DNA from: Archegozetes longisetosus
Lineage: Eukaryota; Arthropoda; Arachnida; Sarcoptiformes; Trhypochthoniidae
Reading direction: 5' to 3'
NCBI GenBank assembly: GCA_018873245.2
Contig: JAEMBT020000003.1
Location: forward strand, 2,021,843-2,085,842
Length of the DNA stretch: 64,000 nt
Shown: positions 12,651-24,443 of the stretch, one piece after another
Position numbering within the stretch: the first letter of the stretch is position 1
Layout of the letters: every line of letters begins with the position of its first letter
Notes under the pieces: model-generated
The model's database searches: none
What the model was told of the DNA's origin: nothing
What the model saw: only the letters and a program-made list of their open reading frames with translations
Made by a program: the position numbers and the translations under genes

Positions 12651-14147
12651 TTACTCTCCTATTAGGTTCACAAATGCCATAACTGTTATACCGCTAGCTA
12701 TAAAAAATACTTGCTTTAGTGATTGACGAAGATTTGCTTCGCTTAAAAGTTCTGGTAAAATACTGACTAAGGCTATGTGTAAAAATCCTCCTGAAGTGAA
12801 GGGCAAAATCCAAGCTGTCTTAATCCCAACAACATCTGCTGAATCAGCGCATAGTATGATAATAGAGCCCAATATTGTGACACTTGCTATCGAGATCTGA
12901 GCCCTAACCGCGTCCCGTTTGGTGAAACCAGACTTGATTAATATTGCAAAATCCCCGATTTCGTGAGGGATTTCGTGGATCAAGATCGCGAATGTAGTCA
13001 ACAAACCCATTTTGATGCTGACCAGAAAACTTGCTCCAACTGCTAAGCCATGCGTTAAATTATCGAAACCGTTGGCCAATAAGTTCAGATAACCAGTTAT
13101 ATTAATTTTTTTAGATTGCGTGCTCTCCTTGACATTCATGGCCTCTGGTTTCGCTTCTGAAATTGACAAATAAGTGATTATTAAGTTTGCGAAATAATTT
13201 ATTGAATTTAGTTCACAAATCAATGGTTTTTCTTAGTTCAATTGATAGATATTTTATAAATAGTAAACTTGAGAATTAATAAAATCTTAAATTATAGTTA
13301 ACTTCTAGTTCCATTTCTGTCATTGAAACTAAAAAGTGCTTAAAGCCAAAAGTTTATTTTTCTAAGTAATGCTCAAAAAGTAAGTTAAAAAATCTATACT
13401 TGTTTCTTGGTAAGTTAACCAATGTTTTGTACCTTTATATTCATCACGTTTGGCATAACCATTATTCTTAAGCACATTACTAATATGTCCATTACTATTC
13501 TTTAAATGATTGACGTCACCATTAGTATGACATCCATTGACTAAGTGTCCATTAATTTCTTTGACGTCTTCCTTATTAATATGACTAAAAACGGCTTCTA
13601 TGATTCCAAAAGAGAAAATACCGGATAATATCCAAAAACCCATATATAACTGGACACTACGAGCAGACAAGCCTGAGTCAAGTATTTGATTAGAGGCTTC
13701 TGGTAGTAGATGGAGAAAAACATCCCCGAGAAGACCACCGACTGCAAAGCTTAAAAGATATTTCAACGATGTCTTAGGTGAAGAATCATTGTTTATGAGG
13801 CAGTTCTCATTAGAGAATGAGATTAGGATTAGTGGAAACATAGCGCTGACCCCAATCAAGCACGAAGATAGTACTGACATTATCCAAACTTGTAGTCGAC
13901 CACTATCAAGTAGTGATGAGTACTTTTGCGTTAGTTCTTCGAGAAAATACAAGTGATTAGCATTTATATTATTCATTATATGTATTGGAAATGAGGTTTC
14001 GCTTATTAATGATTCACTCAAATTGATTGTCAACTTATGAGCACTCGATTTATTAAATAATGGATTCAAATATGTATGATCATTCAGTTTACACAAAGTT
14101 GTTGTCAATGTAGTCAAAGCAAAAATGATGACAAACTCGAAAATCAT
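12651..14147 (-). CDS. SLC39A13: ZIP-family zinc transporter, ZIP13 type
   Basis: This is a predicted multi-pass zinc importer of the secretory pathway (LIV-1 group, ZIP7/ZIP13 branch). Two exons, 14147-13433 and 13156-12651, join in phase through a GT-AG intron and give 406 residues. I start at the ATG at 14147 because it opens directly into a hydrophobic leader (MIFEFVIIFALTTLTT); the frame runs 26 codons further upstream. Several membrane helices are visible. Transport-site motifs are FDNLTHGLAVG (about 269-279, helix IV) and HEIPHEIGDFAIL (299-311, helix V), the metal-binding signature of this branch. A polar loop rich in His, Asn and Gly lies between helices III and IV (about residues 185-255). 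The C-terminal LPFTSGGFLHIALV block matches ZIP13. No defect is seen. ZIP7 is the main alternative. Confidence 0.93.
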
Positions 14148-14225
14148 TGCTGGAAAATATGCCTCTCTTTTTTGATAACAAGTATAGCCAATGTTACAGC
14201 GAATTATGCTTAACAAGCAGAGCAC

Positions 14226-15683
14226 TTAATCCACTTGTAAACTACTTCAAATAAAGTTGTAGTTTATTAGATATTTCTAAGATTACGATTCGGTAGCTTT
14301 TGCTGAAAAATAGTCGATTTGTTGCACTACTGCTATCATTAGCACTCGAAATGTCTGCCTCAACAAAAGATTCACTTCATTCTCGTTCTATATAATTGAT
14401 AACTTATCTCTATTCCTACAACTTTAAATCGTATTTTTAGATACAGATAGCGATTACACTATGAGATGAACTCTAGTTTACTTAAAAATCACTTCTTTCA
14501 CGTCACTTTTCATATGTGTGGTGTTATAGATATCAATAAAGTTATGGGTATTCTAGATTCAGTCTTCTTGGTTTCAATGTTTCAATGATTTATTGACAGA
14601 AATCCAAAAATAATTTTAATTATTTATCAAAGTTTTGAACTTTGCCGTTAGTCTAACACTGTTACAAATTGGTTTATCTATTGGAAAAATAAAAAATTTT
14701 ACAACTTTTTTATTAGTTTTGATTAACTTTTGCTAATAAGTCTATATTTATAACCACATCTAATAGAATGTCAATAAAAATATACATAGTTTTATTGATT
14801 ATGCTCTAAATACCTTTTTATAGTCTCCGGATTAAACAGGTGTCGATACTGAATGCCACTTTAACTTTAAAAAGATCATTTTAAATTCAATAATTCGATA
14901 CAATGTACTCCTCTATGTTTTGCAAACATACGGACAAAAATTGAATAAGCTTCACATGACATTTTGAAGACTACACACAAGCAAGTTTATTCTCAAACAA
15001 GCGATAAAACTGTTATGTAATTGAAAAATAAAAAAGTGAACGCACCTCAAAACATGTATTAACACTTAAATAATAGTTAAGATATGACAGGTTTATAAAT
15101 CTAACACACTTTTGAGCGCAGTCTAAGGCAGCGAAATTAACTGTGTTTTAGAAAACCTGTACTGCTTTGCAATTAAGGCTTAAAATAAGTTCAAATTTGT
15201 TTATAGATAAGCGAAGCCTTTTTCTCGAGTCGTGATGAAAGTTATTTTAAAATAAGGTAATTGTGTTTAAAGCTATCAATAAGTTTAACGCTTTATAACC
15301 AGTGGAGGATAAGGATGAATATAATTATTAGTTATTTTTTCCCCCAGATAATTTTTCAGCTATCTGTGCTTAACATTAATTTCCAGATTAATAAAGAAAT
15401 TAATTTCAATCGATTTGAAGTTTGATCAATTTTAATGTTGAGAAATAAAATCGCAGTGCAGAGCTTTGCAGAGCTTTGAAGAGTTTAGCAGAGTTTTGGT
15501 GGCTGCCAGACAGAGCACTGAATTAATTGCAGTGAAAACTTCTGCGCTAAAGCTTAGAAGTGAATTTTTAAGACCTTGAAATTGTCCTTCTCATGAGTAT
15601 CAGTGTTGGTCATGCTCGTGAAATCTCGTTTGAGTCAATCATTGCTTTATCTGGTGATAGGCTTTTCCACAAAAGCGAACGCG
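14226..15683. other. Intergenic region upstream of two divergent genes
   Basis: It separates the ZIP13 gene (leftward) from the DOPA-dioxygenase-like gene (rightward), so it should hold both promoters. A short imperfect tandem repeat of GCAGAGCTTT-like units lies at about 15450-15500. I see no further gene. Confidence 0.45.
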
Positions 15684-15691
15684 TATATAAA
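15684..15691 (+). promoter_or_regulatory. TATA box of the DOPA-dioxygenase-like gene
   Basis: TATATAAA lies 69 bp before the ATG at 15760. That places a start of transcription near 15715 with a short leader. Position and sequence suit a core promoter; not tested. Confidence 0.6.
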
Positions 15692-15759
15692 TATCCCATA
15701 AGCTTGAAGTGAGACATCACAATAGTTTACTGGAATTAAGAGTAAGAAAATAGCAAGAG

Positions 15760-16438
15760 ATGTCGAAATTAATCCTTTCATCAATCGTTTTAGTTGCTTA
15801 TTTAAGTGTTATATCTTCAGCCGCAGACATACCGAAAGACTTTCCGATCGATATCAAAAATTTCATTTGGAAAAAACCAGAAAACTTTTCAGAAGCCGAA
15901 TTGAATAAAGAACCAGTCAACGGATACCACTTTCACGTTTACTTTTTCAAGACAATCCCATCAGTAGAAAACAAGCGATAAAATTGAGGTAACTATGAAA
16001 AAAAATTGTAAATGTTTTAGTTAAACAGAAAGCATTAGTTTCGGTCGAAGTAACTCTTCGTAAATAGTTAAGTCATTTTTATTGCAAATCAGGCTTAAAA
16101 TTCAGGAACTGATAAATGATGGCCTACTTTCTGGTTGTCGTCTTAATGTGTTATGGACTAAACCTCAAGGCCCGCATCCAATCGGGAACTTTGAAACCTG
16201 TTGTAACTCAACAGCACTTTTGCCTTCGTTGGAGTGGTTTATGAAAAATCACGAAGATCTTTCTGTTTTATTACATCCATCGACTCGATATGCATTAGAT
16301 GATCACACGACTAGAGCCATGTGGCTGGGACCTGTTCTGCCACTGGATTTAACAGCTCTTCCATGGGATATGTCAGATGAGTTAAGATGCAATCAAATTA
16401 ATTTGCCTGATGAACAGTCATATTATGATGAGCTATAG
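15760..16438 (+). CDS. Secreted DOPA 4,5-dioxygenase-like protein (apparent frameshift)
   Basis: This looks like an extradiol DOPA 4,5-dioxygenase family protein (PF08883 type), which opens the catechol ring of L-DOPA-like substrates. Exons 15760-15988 and 16093-16438 are joined by a GT-AG intron. A signal peptide (MSKLILSSIVLVAYLSVISS) predicts secretion. Likely metal-ligand or substrate histidines sit in YHFHVYF, GPHPIGNFE, LLHPST and DDHTTRAMWLG, in the family's order. The frame is broken in a run of five T at about 15943-15947. One extra T would join HFHVYFF to the next block (ISRKQAIKL), which reads cleanly across the splice into LKIQELI, giving 191 residues. A sequencing homopolymer error is as likely as a true mutation. 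The family is patchy in animals and common in fungi and bacteria, so transfer is possible. Confidence 0.82.
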
Positions 16439-17224
16439 AACCAAATGACTATCAATTGTTGTTGCTACGTGTATAAATAATTCATTACTCATATGAATCT
16501 AATTTTCGAATAACATTTTCAATAGTGTTTATGTTTTTATTAACGATGGAAAATGACTTAACATAAAATTAAGTTCTACTATGTTAATTGTAGTGACTAT
16601 TCAGAAAAATTTGAAAGTCTTAATTACAATCAACTTAACTATACTTTCAAATAATTTACTTTGACAACCGTTTTGGTATAATTACTGGTTAAATTGCAAA
16701 TTGTTCCGGAATCAGTAAAGAGAAAATGGCAAAAGTTTTCTAAAAATTATGTAAAGAATTAAGAAAGATTTTGTTCAATGAATGTTCAATTCAATGAAGT
16801 CAAAAGAAGTAAATTAGTTCCGCATGTGAAATTTCATTAATTATTCGATATGCAATCGATATTCAGACTATAGTTGAATAGGTTTTAAAATATAAATTGC
16901 TCTCATTGTTCTTCAATTTTCATCTTAACACTTCCGTCAACTAATACCATAATCATTTACTGTATACTTCATTTGAGATAGAGCCAACAATTGATGATAA
17001 ATTTATAGAATCATGAACTCAATAAGTTTTACGCGGCGCGTCAAACAACCAATTAATTATTTTCAAAAAACTACTCAAAACTACTTAACTCTAAAAATAT
17101 CACTAAATACTTAAAACAGTATTACAATTAGCTATTAAATTAACTGGAAATACAAAATGATTATCAAAACCATTGCAGGAATTTGTTCTTTGAATTTACT
17201 TTAATATTAACTGAGTTCACATAG

Positions 17225-17636
17225 GAAGATCTTAAAAAGATTGAGAATGGTTTCTGTAACAAAACTTTAAAAGATAACCTATTTGTTTCTAGTTTAGGCG
17301 CTTTATTCAATTACGAAGACATCGTTTATCCAGTTCGAAACGATGCAAGTCATGACAACACTGATTGCAGGTTTAAATTGAGTATCACGCACAGTCCAAT
17401 ATCTCTACACCATAGATTCTAAATAATTAGATTAGAACCATCAAGATGAAACTTTATTTCCAGGCATTATAGACTTAGATCTCTTGACAGTTATTATGAA
17501 ATTAAAAAAATTTCACATGATTAGAGTTGACGAGTTCTTGTGCTTTGAAGCTAGTTTCGCCATAACAAGTGTCTGTCAATGCGATAATACTATTGATCGA
17601 GATGTATGCGAAAGTGCAACACAGATGAAGAGTTAA
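17225..17636 (+). CDS. Cys-rich secreted-type protein, partial, with frameshift
   Basis: Two exons read as protein: 17225-17370 (follows an AG acceptor, ends CAG|GTTTAA) and 17464-17636 (after TTTCCAG). The first includes KKIENGFCNKTLK and FNYEDIVYPVRND; the second includes HYRLRSLDSYYEI. In a run of seven A at about 17503-17509 the frame hits a stop at 17522-17524. Dropping one A continues the frame into IRVDEFLCFEASF and SVCQCDNTIDRDVC, ending at the TAA at 17634. Several cysteines and N-glycosylation-like NKT sites suggest a secreted protein, but I cannot find the signal-peptide exon or name a family. It lies just downstream of the dioxygenase gene on the same strand. Confidence 0.4.
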
Positions 17637-17810
17637 ACGATAATGATCCTTGATTGTATGGTAACACGCTTGATCCTATTAGTAGTCCATCAATTTCTTA
17701 TAATTTGAGAGATAGTAGACTAACAGATCTCTGGTTTAGTCGACTGGGGGTCGTGACAAGAATTTTTAGTATAATCATGGGATTTTCTTTTGAGACACCG
17801 AATGAAATCT

Positions 17811-18142
17811 TTCCATATAACTTATATGAACGGCGAAAAAATTTGTTGAATAATAGAAATTTGATAATACTCTATTAATTCTGATTTATTAATAGTACAA
17901 CATTTTTGGAGTATAAGACAAAATATCACACTACAAGATATCGCACGACAAAATATCTCACGATAATATTACATATAACAATCTTTGTATGCAATATATT
18001 GTCGTGCGATATTTCATATTGTGATATTTTGTCTTATACCACAAAAATATTGTGCTATTAATAAATAAGAATTAATAAAGTATTATTAAATTTCTATTAT
18101 TCAACATATTTTTTCGCTGTTCATACAAATTATATGGAAGGT
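17811..18142. repeat. Foldback (inverted repeat) element
   Basis: Two arms of about 145 bp (17811-17956 and 17999-18142) are near-complementary around a spacer of about 42 bp. For example, AGTATAAGACAAAATATCAC on the left mirrors GTGATATTTTGTCTTATACC on the right. This is a miniature inverted-repeat or foldback element without coding capacity. Confidence 0.85.
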
Positions 18143-19206
18143 TACATACAGTGTCTCAAAATAAAATCCAAAGACTGTATTAATATAATGAGTTAATAGC
18201 CCTAAAGCAAGTTGAAAAAGAGATATTTAAGAAACACATTAGATTATACGAACAAAAGTCGATCGCAAGCGATTCTTAGATTTATTACAACATAATTAAA
18301 CTCGATTCGAGTTATTTCAGGCTATTTAAAACCAAGTTTCAAATCCTTAAAAGCCAATTAATTTTAATATTGATCATTTCCAATATTTTATTTCTCGTTT
18401 TTGAAGTTACTGTTATTCTAATTATTTTTCATTATTATAACAAAATGCCATAAAAATCTTTGGTTTCTCAAGGTAGTTGCTTACTATTAAAATTCTATTA
18501 TATTTTGTTGATTTAACTAGAAAAATGCCTTTATTAAATTATTATTTTGATTCAACTGAAATACAGGCATTTCTGCTTCAAATCATTTCAGGTTTTAATA
18601 TAAATGATTAACTCTTTTGAAAACCTGATAATAAAACCCAAAATTAATCAATTTTTAGCATTAAGATGAAAAATGAATAGTTTTGGATTTTGTAATCATG
18701 TTTTCAAGAGTTACTCGTTTATAAAACATGTTAACATTATTTGAATGCGTGTTAGCACACTTTGATTTAAATTGACCCCATATCTAACTCATAAATTGGT
18801 CTAAGCTATGAATAAAACAAAAATTTGCAAAATTGCGTTCAAAAACTCATTTTCAATAGTAAAATAATTTAATATGGAGGTGAAGTTAAATCGTTTGGTC
18901 TAGTAAACTTTTTGCTACTGATTATTTAGAAATGAGATAACAATTCAGCTTTACTTGCAAATTACATTCAACCAATACTATCAGTAATGTTTCTCAGTTT
19001 CTTGAGAATACTTCCGATAACTTTTCTAAACTATTGCGCTTTGTATTCACTTCGAAACTGAATAATTCCCTAGAGTCCCTATGCGGTTTCAATGCAATTT
19101 TTCTAAGCGGTTCAGTCGACTGAAGGACTCATATTTACGATCGTTCAAGTTCTAAAAGCTTATAATCAATTGCAAGAAAACAACTGATCACTGGTTTGAT
19201 GAAGAC
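18143..19206. other. AT-rich stretch without recognisable gene
   Basis: I see no supported gene or repeat here. Confidence 0.4.
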
Positions 19207-19709
19207 TAGAGATGGAACCCGAAATAATTTTCATCTCCGACTCTACTCCATCTCTACACAATTAAACTCCACAGTCACTCTATTCCCGGTAATTTGATAA
19301 ATTTCAACTCCAATGCCACTCCACTCCACTGGAGTTGGAGTTCATCTCCATATCCATTCTCCACTTAAAAATTGTCATCAAATTTTAGTGCAATAACTGA
19401 CGCATAATATCAAATGTAAATATTCCATTTGCCCATTGCTTTTGAAATATGACCCTTATTTTTGACCATAGAAACAGGAATATGATTGGTAATGCCAAAC
19501 TTAAAGTTGAAATATTGTCTAAAGTTCTGAGAAAAATATATTTAATTTGTTTCATGAAGTCAAGATTTTGAGTTCAACTCCATAACCTAAAACTCTATTG
19601 CCAGTCCAGCTCCACTCTATTTTCAATTCTTATCTCTATTCCCGATCCATTCAATAAAAAATTTTGAACTCCATCCCACTCCAACTCCAGTGGAGTCCAC
19701 TCATCTCTA
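19207..19709. mobile_element. hAT-like miniature inverted-repeat element
   Basis: Ends read TAGAGATGG on the left and CATCTCTA on the right. Inner CTCCACTCCACTGGAGTTGGAG-type segments form further inverted matches. The flanking octamers are similar but not identical (ATGAAGAC, ATGGAGAT), as expected of a worn 8-bp target duplication. The TAGRG-like ends and 8-bp flanks suggest hAT; there is no transposase. Confidence 0.55.
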
Positions 19710-19850
19710 ATGGAGATGAACTTCTCTAATGGTCGATCTCCTCGAAATTGAATCAAATACTTCGTCGTGACATATGTTGCAATCACTTGAGTTTCGACTT
19801 CCATTGCATTTACACTTCAAACTCAAATTTTGAAATCTAAATACTTTTTA

Positions 19851-20458
19851 GATACTTGAACTGTCAAGTATATGGTGAGAAATTTTTGATATAGACCGAC
19901 AATAACTGAGACGAAGATCACGGACTTTCAATTTAGTTCTGAAAATTCCGACACATTCAATTTCAGTGAAATCACATCGAATTAGAATTAAAATATTGAG
20001 GCTTTTCTGAGTTTCACAAACTCTTATTGTAGATCTAAGTGATAGATTATTGCAATTGATTAGTAGATAGCTTAAATCGAATTTCTCGTGAATACATTCT
20101 ACAACTTCTTCTGAAACAAAGTGCTCAGGATATGAAGTGCTTTTGAACAACTACACCTTCAATTGGTGAGCGATATAATTGATTTCTTTTATACTCGGGA
20201 TCACTGACTCGTAGTCCACCCGACGATAAGACCAAATGATTAATAAGTTCAAATAAATTGTTGGGACTTTCGATTTGAAATAATAAAACCCTTGAAGTGA
20301 TGGTATTTCCTTACAAGTGAAATGTTTCTCTCGTTAATGCCTTTGCTATCGAAAACACTCATAATGAACAAATACTTGATTTTGTTTATAAATAGAGACT
20401 CAATTGTTGCCACTTTTCTCAGCTTTGATCTAACGATGTGCCCTTTTAAGGAGTTCAT
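19851..20458 (-). pseudogene. F-box/leucine-rich-repeat-like relic
   Basis: On the minus strand three frames follow one another. 20458-20249 is basic and unassigned. A short open stretch lies at about 20245-20160. The third, 20150-19848, has leucine-rich-repeat spacing: LSYLLINCNNLSLRST, LNILILIRCDFTEIE and KVRDLRLSYCRSISK. The last unit resembles the Cys-containing repeats of F-box/LRR (AMN1-like) proteins. Frames are interrupted and I cannot place splice sites confidently, so this is either a pseudogene or a fragment of a spliced gene. An inverted-repeat element abuts its 3-prime side. Confidence 0.3.
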
Positions 20459-21542
20459 TCAAATCCATGTTAGAAAGTGTTCCTAACCTAACCTAACATA
20501 CTTTTCCTTCAAAAAATACCGGTAATGGATACTTTTTTGAAGAGTCTTAGGTTTAAGATTAAGAGTATAAAAAGCATTAAACACTACATTTAAATTGAAA
20601 GGAAATCCTAATTACTAAAAGTTTAGAACTAATCCTAATTTGATATCCCCATCAAACTTTGAGCTTAACTCTAGTACAGATTGATATGAATTAGAGTTAG
20701 CACTAATAGCCTTTTGTAGAGTAGCCAAACAATTCATATGTTTTTATTGTAGTTCAAATATAAATACTTTTCGCGATAAGACTTATGAACTACTTATCTC
20801 TATATTATTTGTCATTATTAATAGTTGAATAATTAAACGAAATGAAAACTTATATGTGTGTATGTCTTAATGTATACCTTTTAGTGTTCTAGTCTTAAAA
20901 CTAAGGTTCTTCAAAAAAAAGTATTCTTATATACTTGGGCGCATAGCAGACAAAATCTTTATAAAACGAATATACTAACCATCGCGAAAGATCAATCACT
21001 TATCAATTATTCAAAGTCAATAGTATCCAATCAGTTTAAAGCAATGAATTTTAGGTTAATTATATCTTACTTTGAATATAGGCATTAAGTTTAATGAAAT
21101 AGCTTTCGGAATCAATTTTTTATTCAAGAAATTATAACTTACAGAAGAAATTGTTAGGCAATAGAGTAACCTTAAGTAATACGAATCAAGATTTTACATA
21201 TTGTGAGAGTGGATTTTTATATAGAGAAATAACAACTCTTCAGCTTTATCAATTAACAATCTTTATTAAAATATAAATTGAATGATAATACATAAAGATT
21301 TAAAAGTGTCGCACAGAGTCTAAGCTCTCCTCACTCTCTTACTAACTCACTTAATTTCTGCTCTATTACTCTCTCTTTTTATACTTTTCTGACTAATTAA
21401 TAAAAGGATGTTTAAGAATATTTTCGAGATATGATTTTAAGAAATGTTATTGCTAAAAAGGGATGTTTAAGCATTTCAATATTAGATTCTCATAGCAATT
21501 AATTTCCTATTGTAATTAAATTAAAATAAGAAATTACTTTTA

Positions 21543-21987
21543 ACGTATAAGTGCGTTTTATATACGCGCGTATTTAAGGTGAAACTACTCTATTTTTTGG
21601 CGCGAAGTTCACCTTAAATACGTGCGTATTTAAGCTTTATAAAGTGAGGTCAGCTCCAAAAAAGTCAGTTTCACTTTAAACACGCACTTTTCATGACACA
21701 TTATAAACATGTAATTGAAACGAATTGTGATGCTTTTGTTTAATAAAACTTAACGTCTAATTATCGACCATTAAGTTAAAACAAATTCAAGTAAAATCCT
21801 TATTCTTCAAAATAACATAAAGTGCCTCAAAGTAACACAAAAAATTATATGTCATCTAGTGCGTATTTAAAGCGAATTTATTAGTGTTTCACTTTAAATA
21901 CGTGCGTATTTAAGACCATTTTTTGTGGTCCATAAAAAAGCTCAGTTTCACTTTAAATACGCGCGTATTTAAAGCGCACTTATACGT
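21543..21987. mobile_element. Inverted-repeat element with ACGCGCGT-rich ends
   Basis: Termini ACGTATAAGTGCG and its complement (ending CTTATACGT) are flanked by TA on both sides. Internally, TACGCGCGTATTTAA and TTTCACTTTAAATACG motifs recur in both orientations at least five times. No coding capacity. Confidence 0.7.
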
Positions 21988-22440
21988 TACAATTAAAGCG
22001 AACTAAACATAATCTTTTATAGTCATAACGAAATAAGAGTTTTACTTTCATTCTCATAACGAATAGAAAGTTTACAGAACAAATTAAAGTACTTTTTGTT
22101 TTAATATACCAATATTTTATAGAAGCATATTCTAGCTAATACCAAGTTATTTAACATTTCTGTTTTTCAATGTCGCATGACATGAATTATTATTATAAGA
22201 TATCATACAAACTATAGCGTATTTACTATGCAAACTAAAGCTTTATTTTTCTTACGGAGAGTCGGCCCTCAGAGACCACATATAGAACATCACAAATGGA
22301 TCCTAAGGTCTGTCTTTTTTGTACGTAAGATTCTGATGACAAAGTTATGTCGCTTTGTCTGTGTTTTGTGTTTTCATATTTTTCTAACAAAATAAAACAA
22401 AAATTGAGTTAATTTGTTTAAAACACATAATATGAAATCG

Positions 22441-22477
<37 letters not shown>

Positions 22478-24049
22478 GTGAAATATTTTTGATTTTTTCT
22501 CACAAAGATAGATTAAAAGTTAAAGCCATATTAATCAGCTAAAAATTGACAATTTATATAAAATTGATATTTAACTTAGAATCTTTTACGAGTTTTTCAC
22601 TCCATTCGTCAGTTATAGTGTATGAACTCTAAACACTTGATGCGCACAAAGTTTGCTAATGTCGAAACAAATTTCTCAACAATTAAGATTATTGATTTAG
22701 TTGTGGTTATGGGTCTAGTGAAGGCTAATTTATTAATGCACTCAAAATAAATAAGACTTATGTTTGTATGAACACTGTTTAATGTAGATCTGAATGAATT
22801 GCTTACTTGGGCACATGGTAAGAAAGACCTATACGGGTTCGAAACTGATGCACTCAATGCACTGAAAATACTGAACGATTACTCGAATCGTATCGTAACC
22901 GAAACTTTCACTGAAATGAAATACTTCAATTTTCAGATATTTCTGCGTAATTCTCACAACGTTTCGATTGGTCTGTCAGCTAGACGTTTTTGTCGTTAAA
23001 GCATTCATAATATTGCCTTCGATCAAAATTTGAATTCTTGGATTACCTAATACAACCAGAGGTCCAATGCTTTTTCACTTCTGAACTATCTATTTTGTAG
23101 TTAAGAATTGCGTTATAAACTTACGAAGAGTAGTCCTTGGACAAAGAACTAAGTACCGTAACCAGGATTTGAACTCTAGTGGGGCTAAGGCTATGTCTCT
23201 TTCTCATTGTGAAATGATTTTATTTTAATTAAAATTTTCAAATCAACAGAATTTTCTGTTACAACGGTTTACAGCAAATGTACTGACAAATTGATCTAAA
23301 TCTAAAGCTATAGCTATTTCTCTTTCTATTGACATTATGGCTAATCCATTCAACCTCTCATTTGAATTTTTACTTTCTTTTACTCATTATTTTTATATTT
23401 ATCAACAAAATTAAAATTGCATTTTCAGTTCAAATCTATGTAATATAAAACGCGAATAGTGTATTTTTATTTTGCATTAAAAACTACTTTAATTTCATAT
23501 TATTGATAGTTTTTAAGTGCATACGTTTACAAAACGAAATAATATCTAAATGAATTATTTAGTTATCAATCATTTTTTGATCAATAACAGCAAATATTCA
23601 GTAAGAATGATAAACAGAATGCATCTCGTTAATAGACTTGACATGAATTAAAGTATATATTACAGCTTAATGTTTGAAAAGTATTCCAATTTTTCATGTT
23701 TTTAAAAGATTGCCAACTAGTCGATTGTTTCACTACTCAAACATATCTACACATAATTTCCTGAAAGCTTCTGGTGAGACTAAAGCCCCCTATGTGATTA
23801 CGGCAGTGGGGACTTATCGAGATCTTATTATGCCTTTTAATGAATGCGGAAAAATGTTAAAATATCTGAGAAGTTTATAAATTTTCTGTGTGAAAATCAT
23901 TCAAATTTAATAAATGTTTATATTATTGCTACTTATGACAAATCGTGAAGAACATCCGGAAAGCACAACTAAATGTGATACTTCATTACAAATTAAGTGT
24001 TGCATTTTAATTTATTATTTCATTTGTTTCTCATATTTTTACAATAAAT
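21988..24049. other. Gene-poor stretch with CT microsatellite
   Basis: The clear feature is the CT microsatellite at 22443. Short open frames at 22799-22999 (plus) and 23674-23880 (plus) read like possible exons but match nothing I recognise. Confidence 0.4.
22443..22475. repeat. (CT)n microsatellite
   Basis: An uninterrupted CT run of about 16 units. Confidence 0.97.
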
Positions 24050-24443
24050 AAGGTTGCAATTAAATAAAGAATGCAATATTATTGAAAATACAATAGACGA
24101 TAAATTTGGAACTTTAGATAAGTAAGGACTGTAATCTCCTATTTACCCGTTTTGCTTTGAAGCTTGAACCGATAAGGCGTAACAGGCTTAATGGTAAGTT
24201 TAATCGCACTGAATTAAATTTGTGCTGAATTGAATTGAATTCAACATTTGTTAAATAATCACAATTTTCTTTATTGATGAAGTGCTACTTAGCTCATATT
24301 TTATAAAAAAACATGATTTAAATTACTGATAGCAATAAAAGTTATCTGAATATTCCCACTTGAAAATCAACATTATGGTGCGTAAAATAGTAGAATAGAA
24401 ACGAGTATTAACACAACTTAATATATGATTTAGCTGAACAAAA
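24050..24443 (+). promoter_or_regulatory. Duplicated 5-prime flank of the carboxylesterase genes
   Basis: This upstream block is recognisably the same as 44510-44842 and, inverted, 43539-43870, each ending at an esterase start codon. Shared stretches include GCTTTGAAGCTGGAACC-like and ATAACAGGTTTAATGGTGAG-like segments. The esterase was therefore duplicated with about 400 bp of its promoter region. Which bases act in regulation cannot be read from sequence alone. Confidence 0.6.

Noticed and set aside
20485..20500. Three CCTAA units (arthropod telomere motif TTAGG)
   Set aside because: Too few copies to be a telomeric or interstitial array; chance is sufficient.
22799..22999. Plus-strand frame WAHGKKDLYGFETDALNAL, preceded by an AG acceptor
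   Set aside because: Reads like an exon but no partner exon, promoter or family was found.
23674..23880. Plus-strand 68-codon frame
   Set aside because: No signal peptide, splice partners or similarity.
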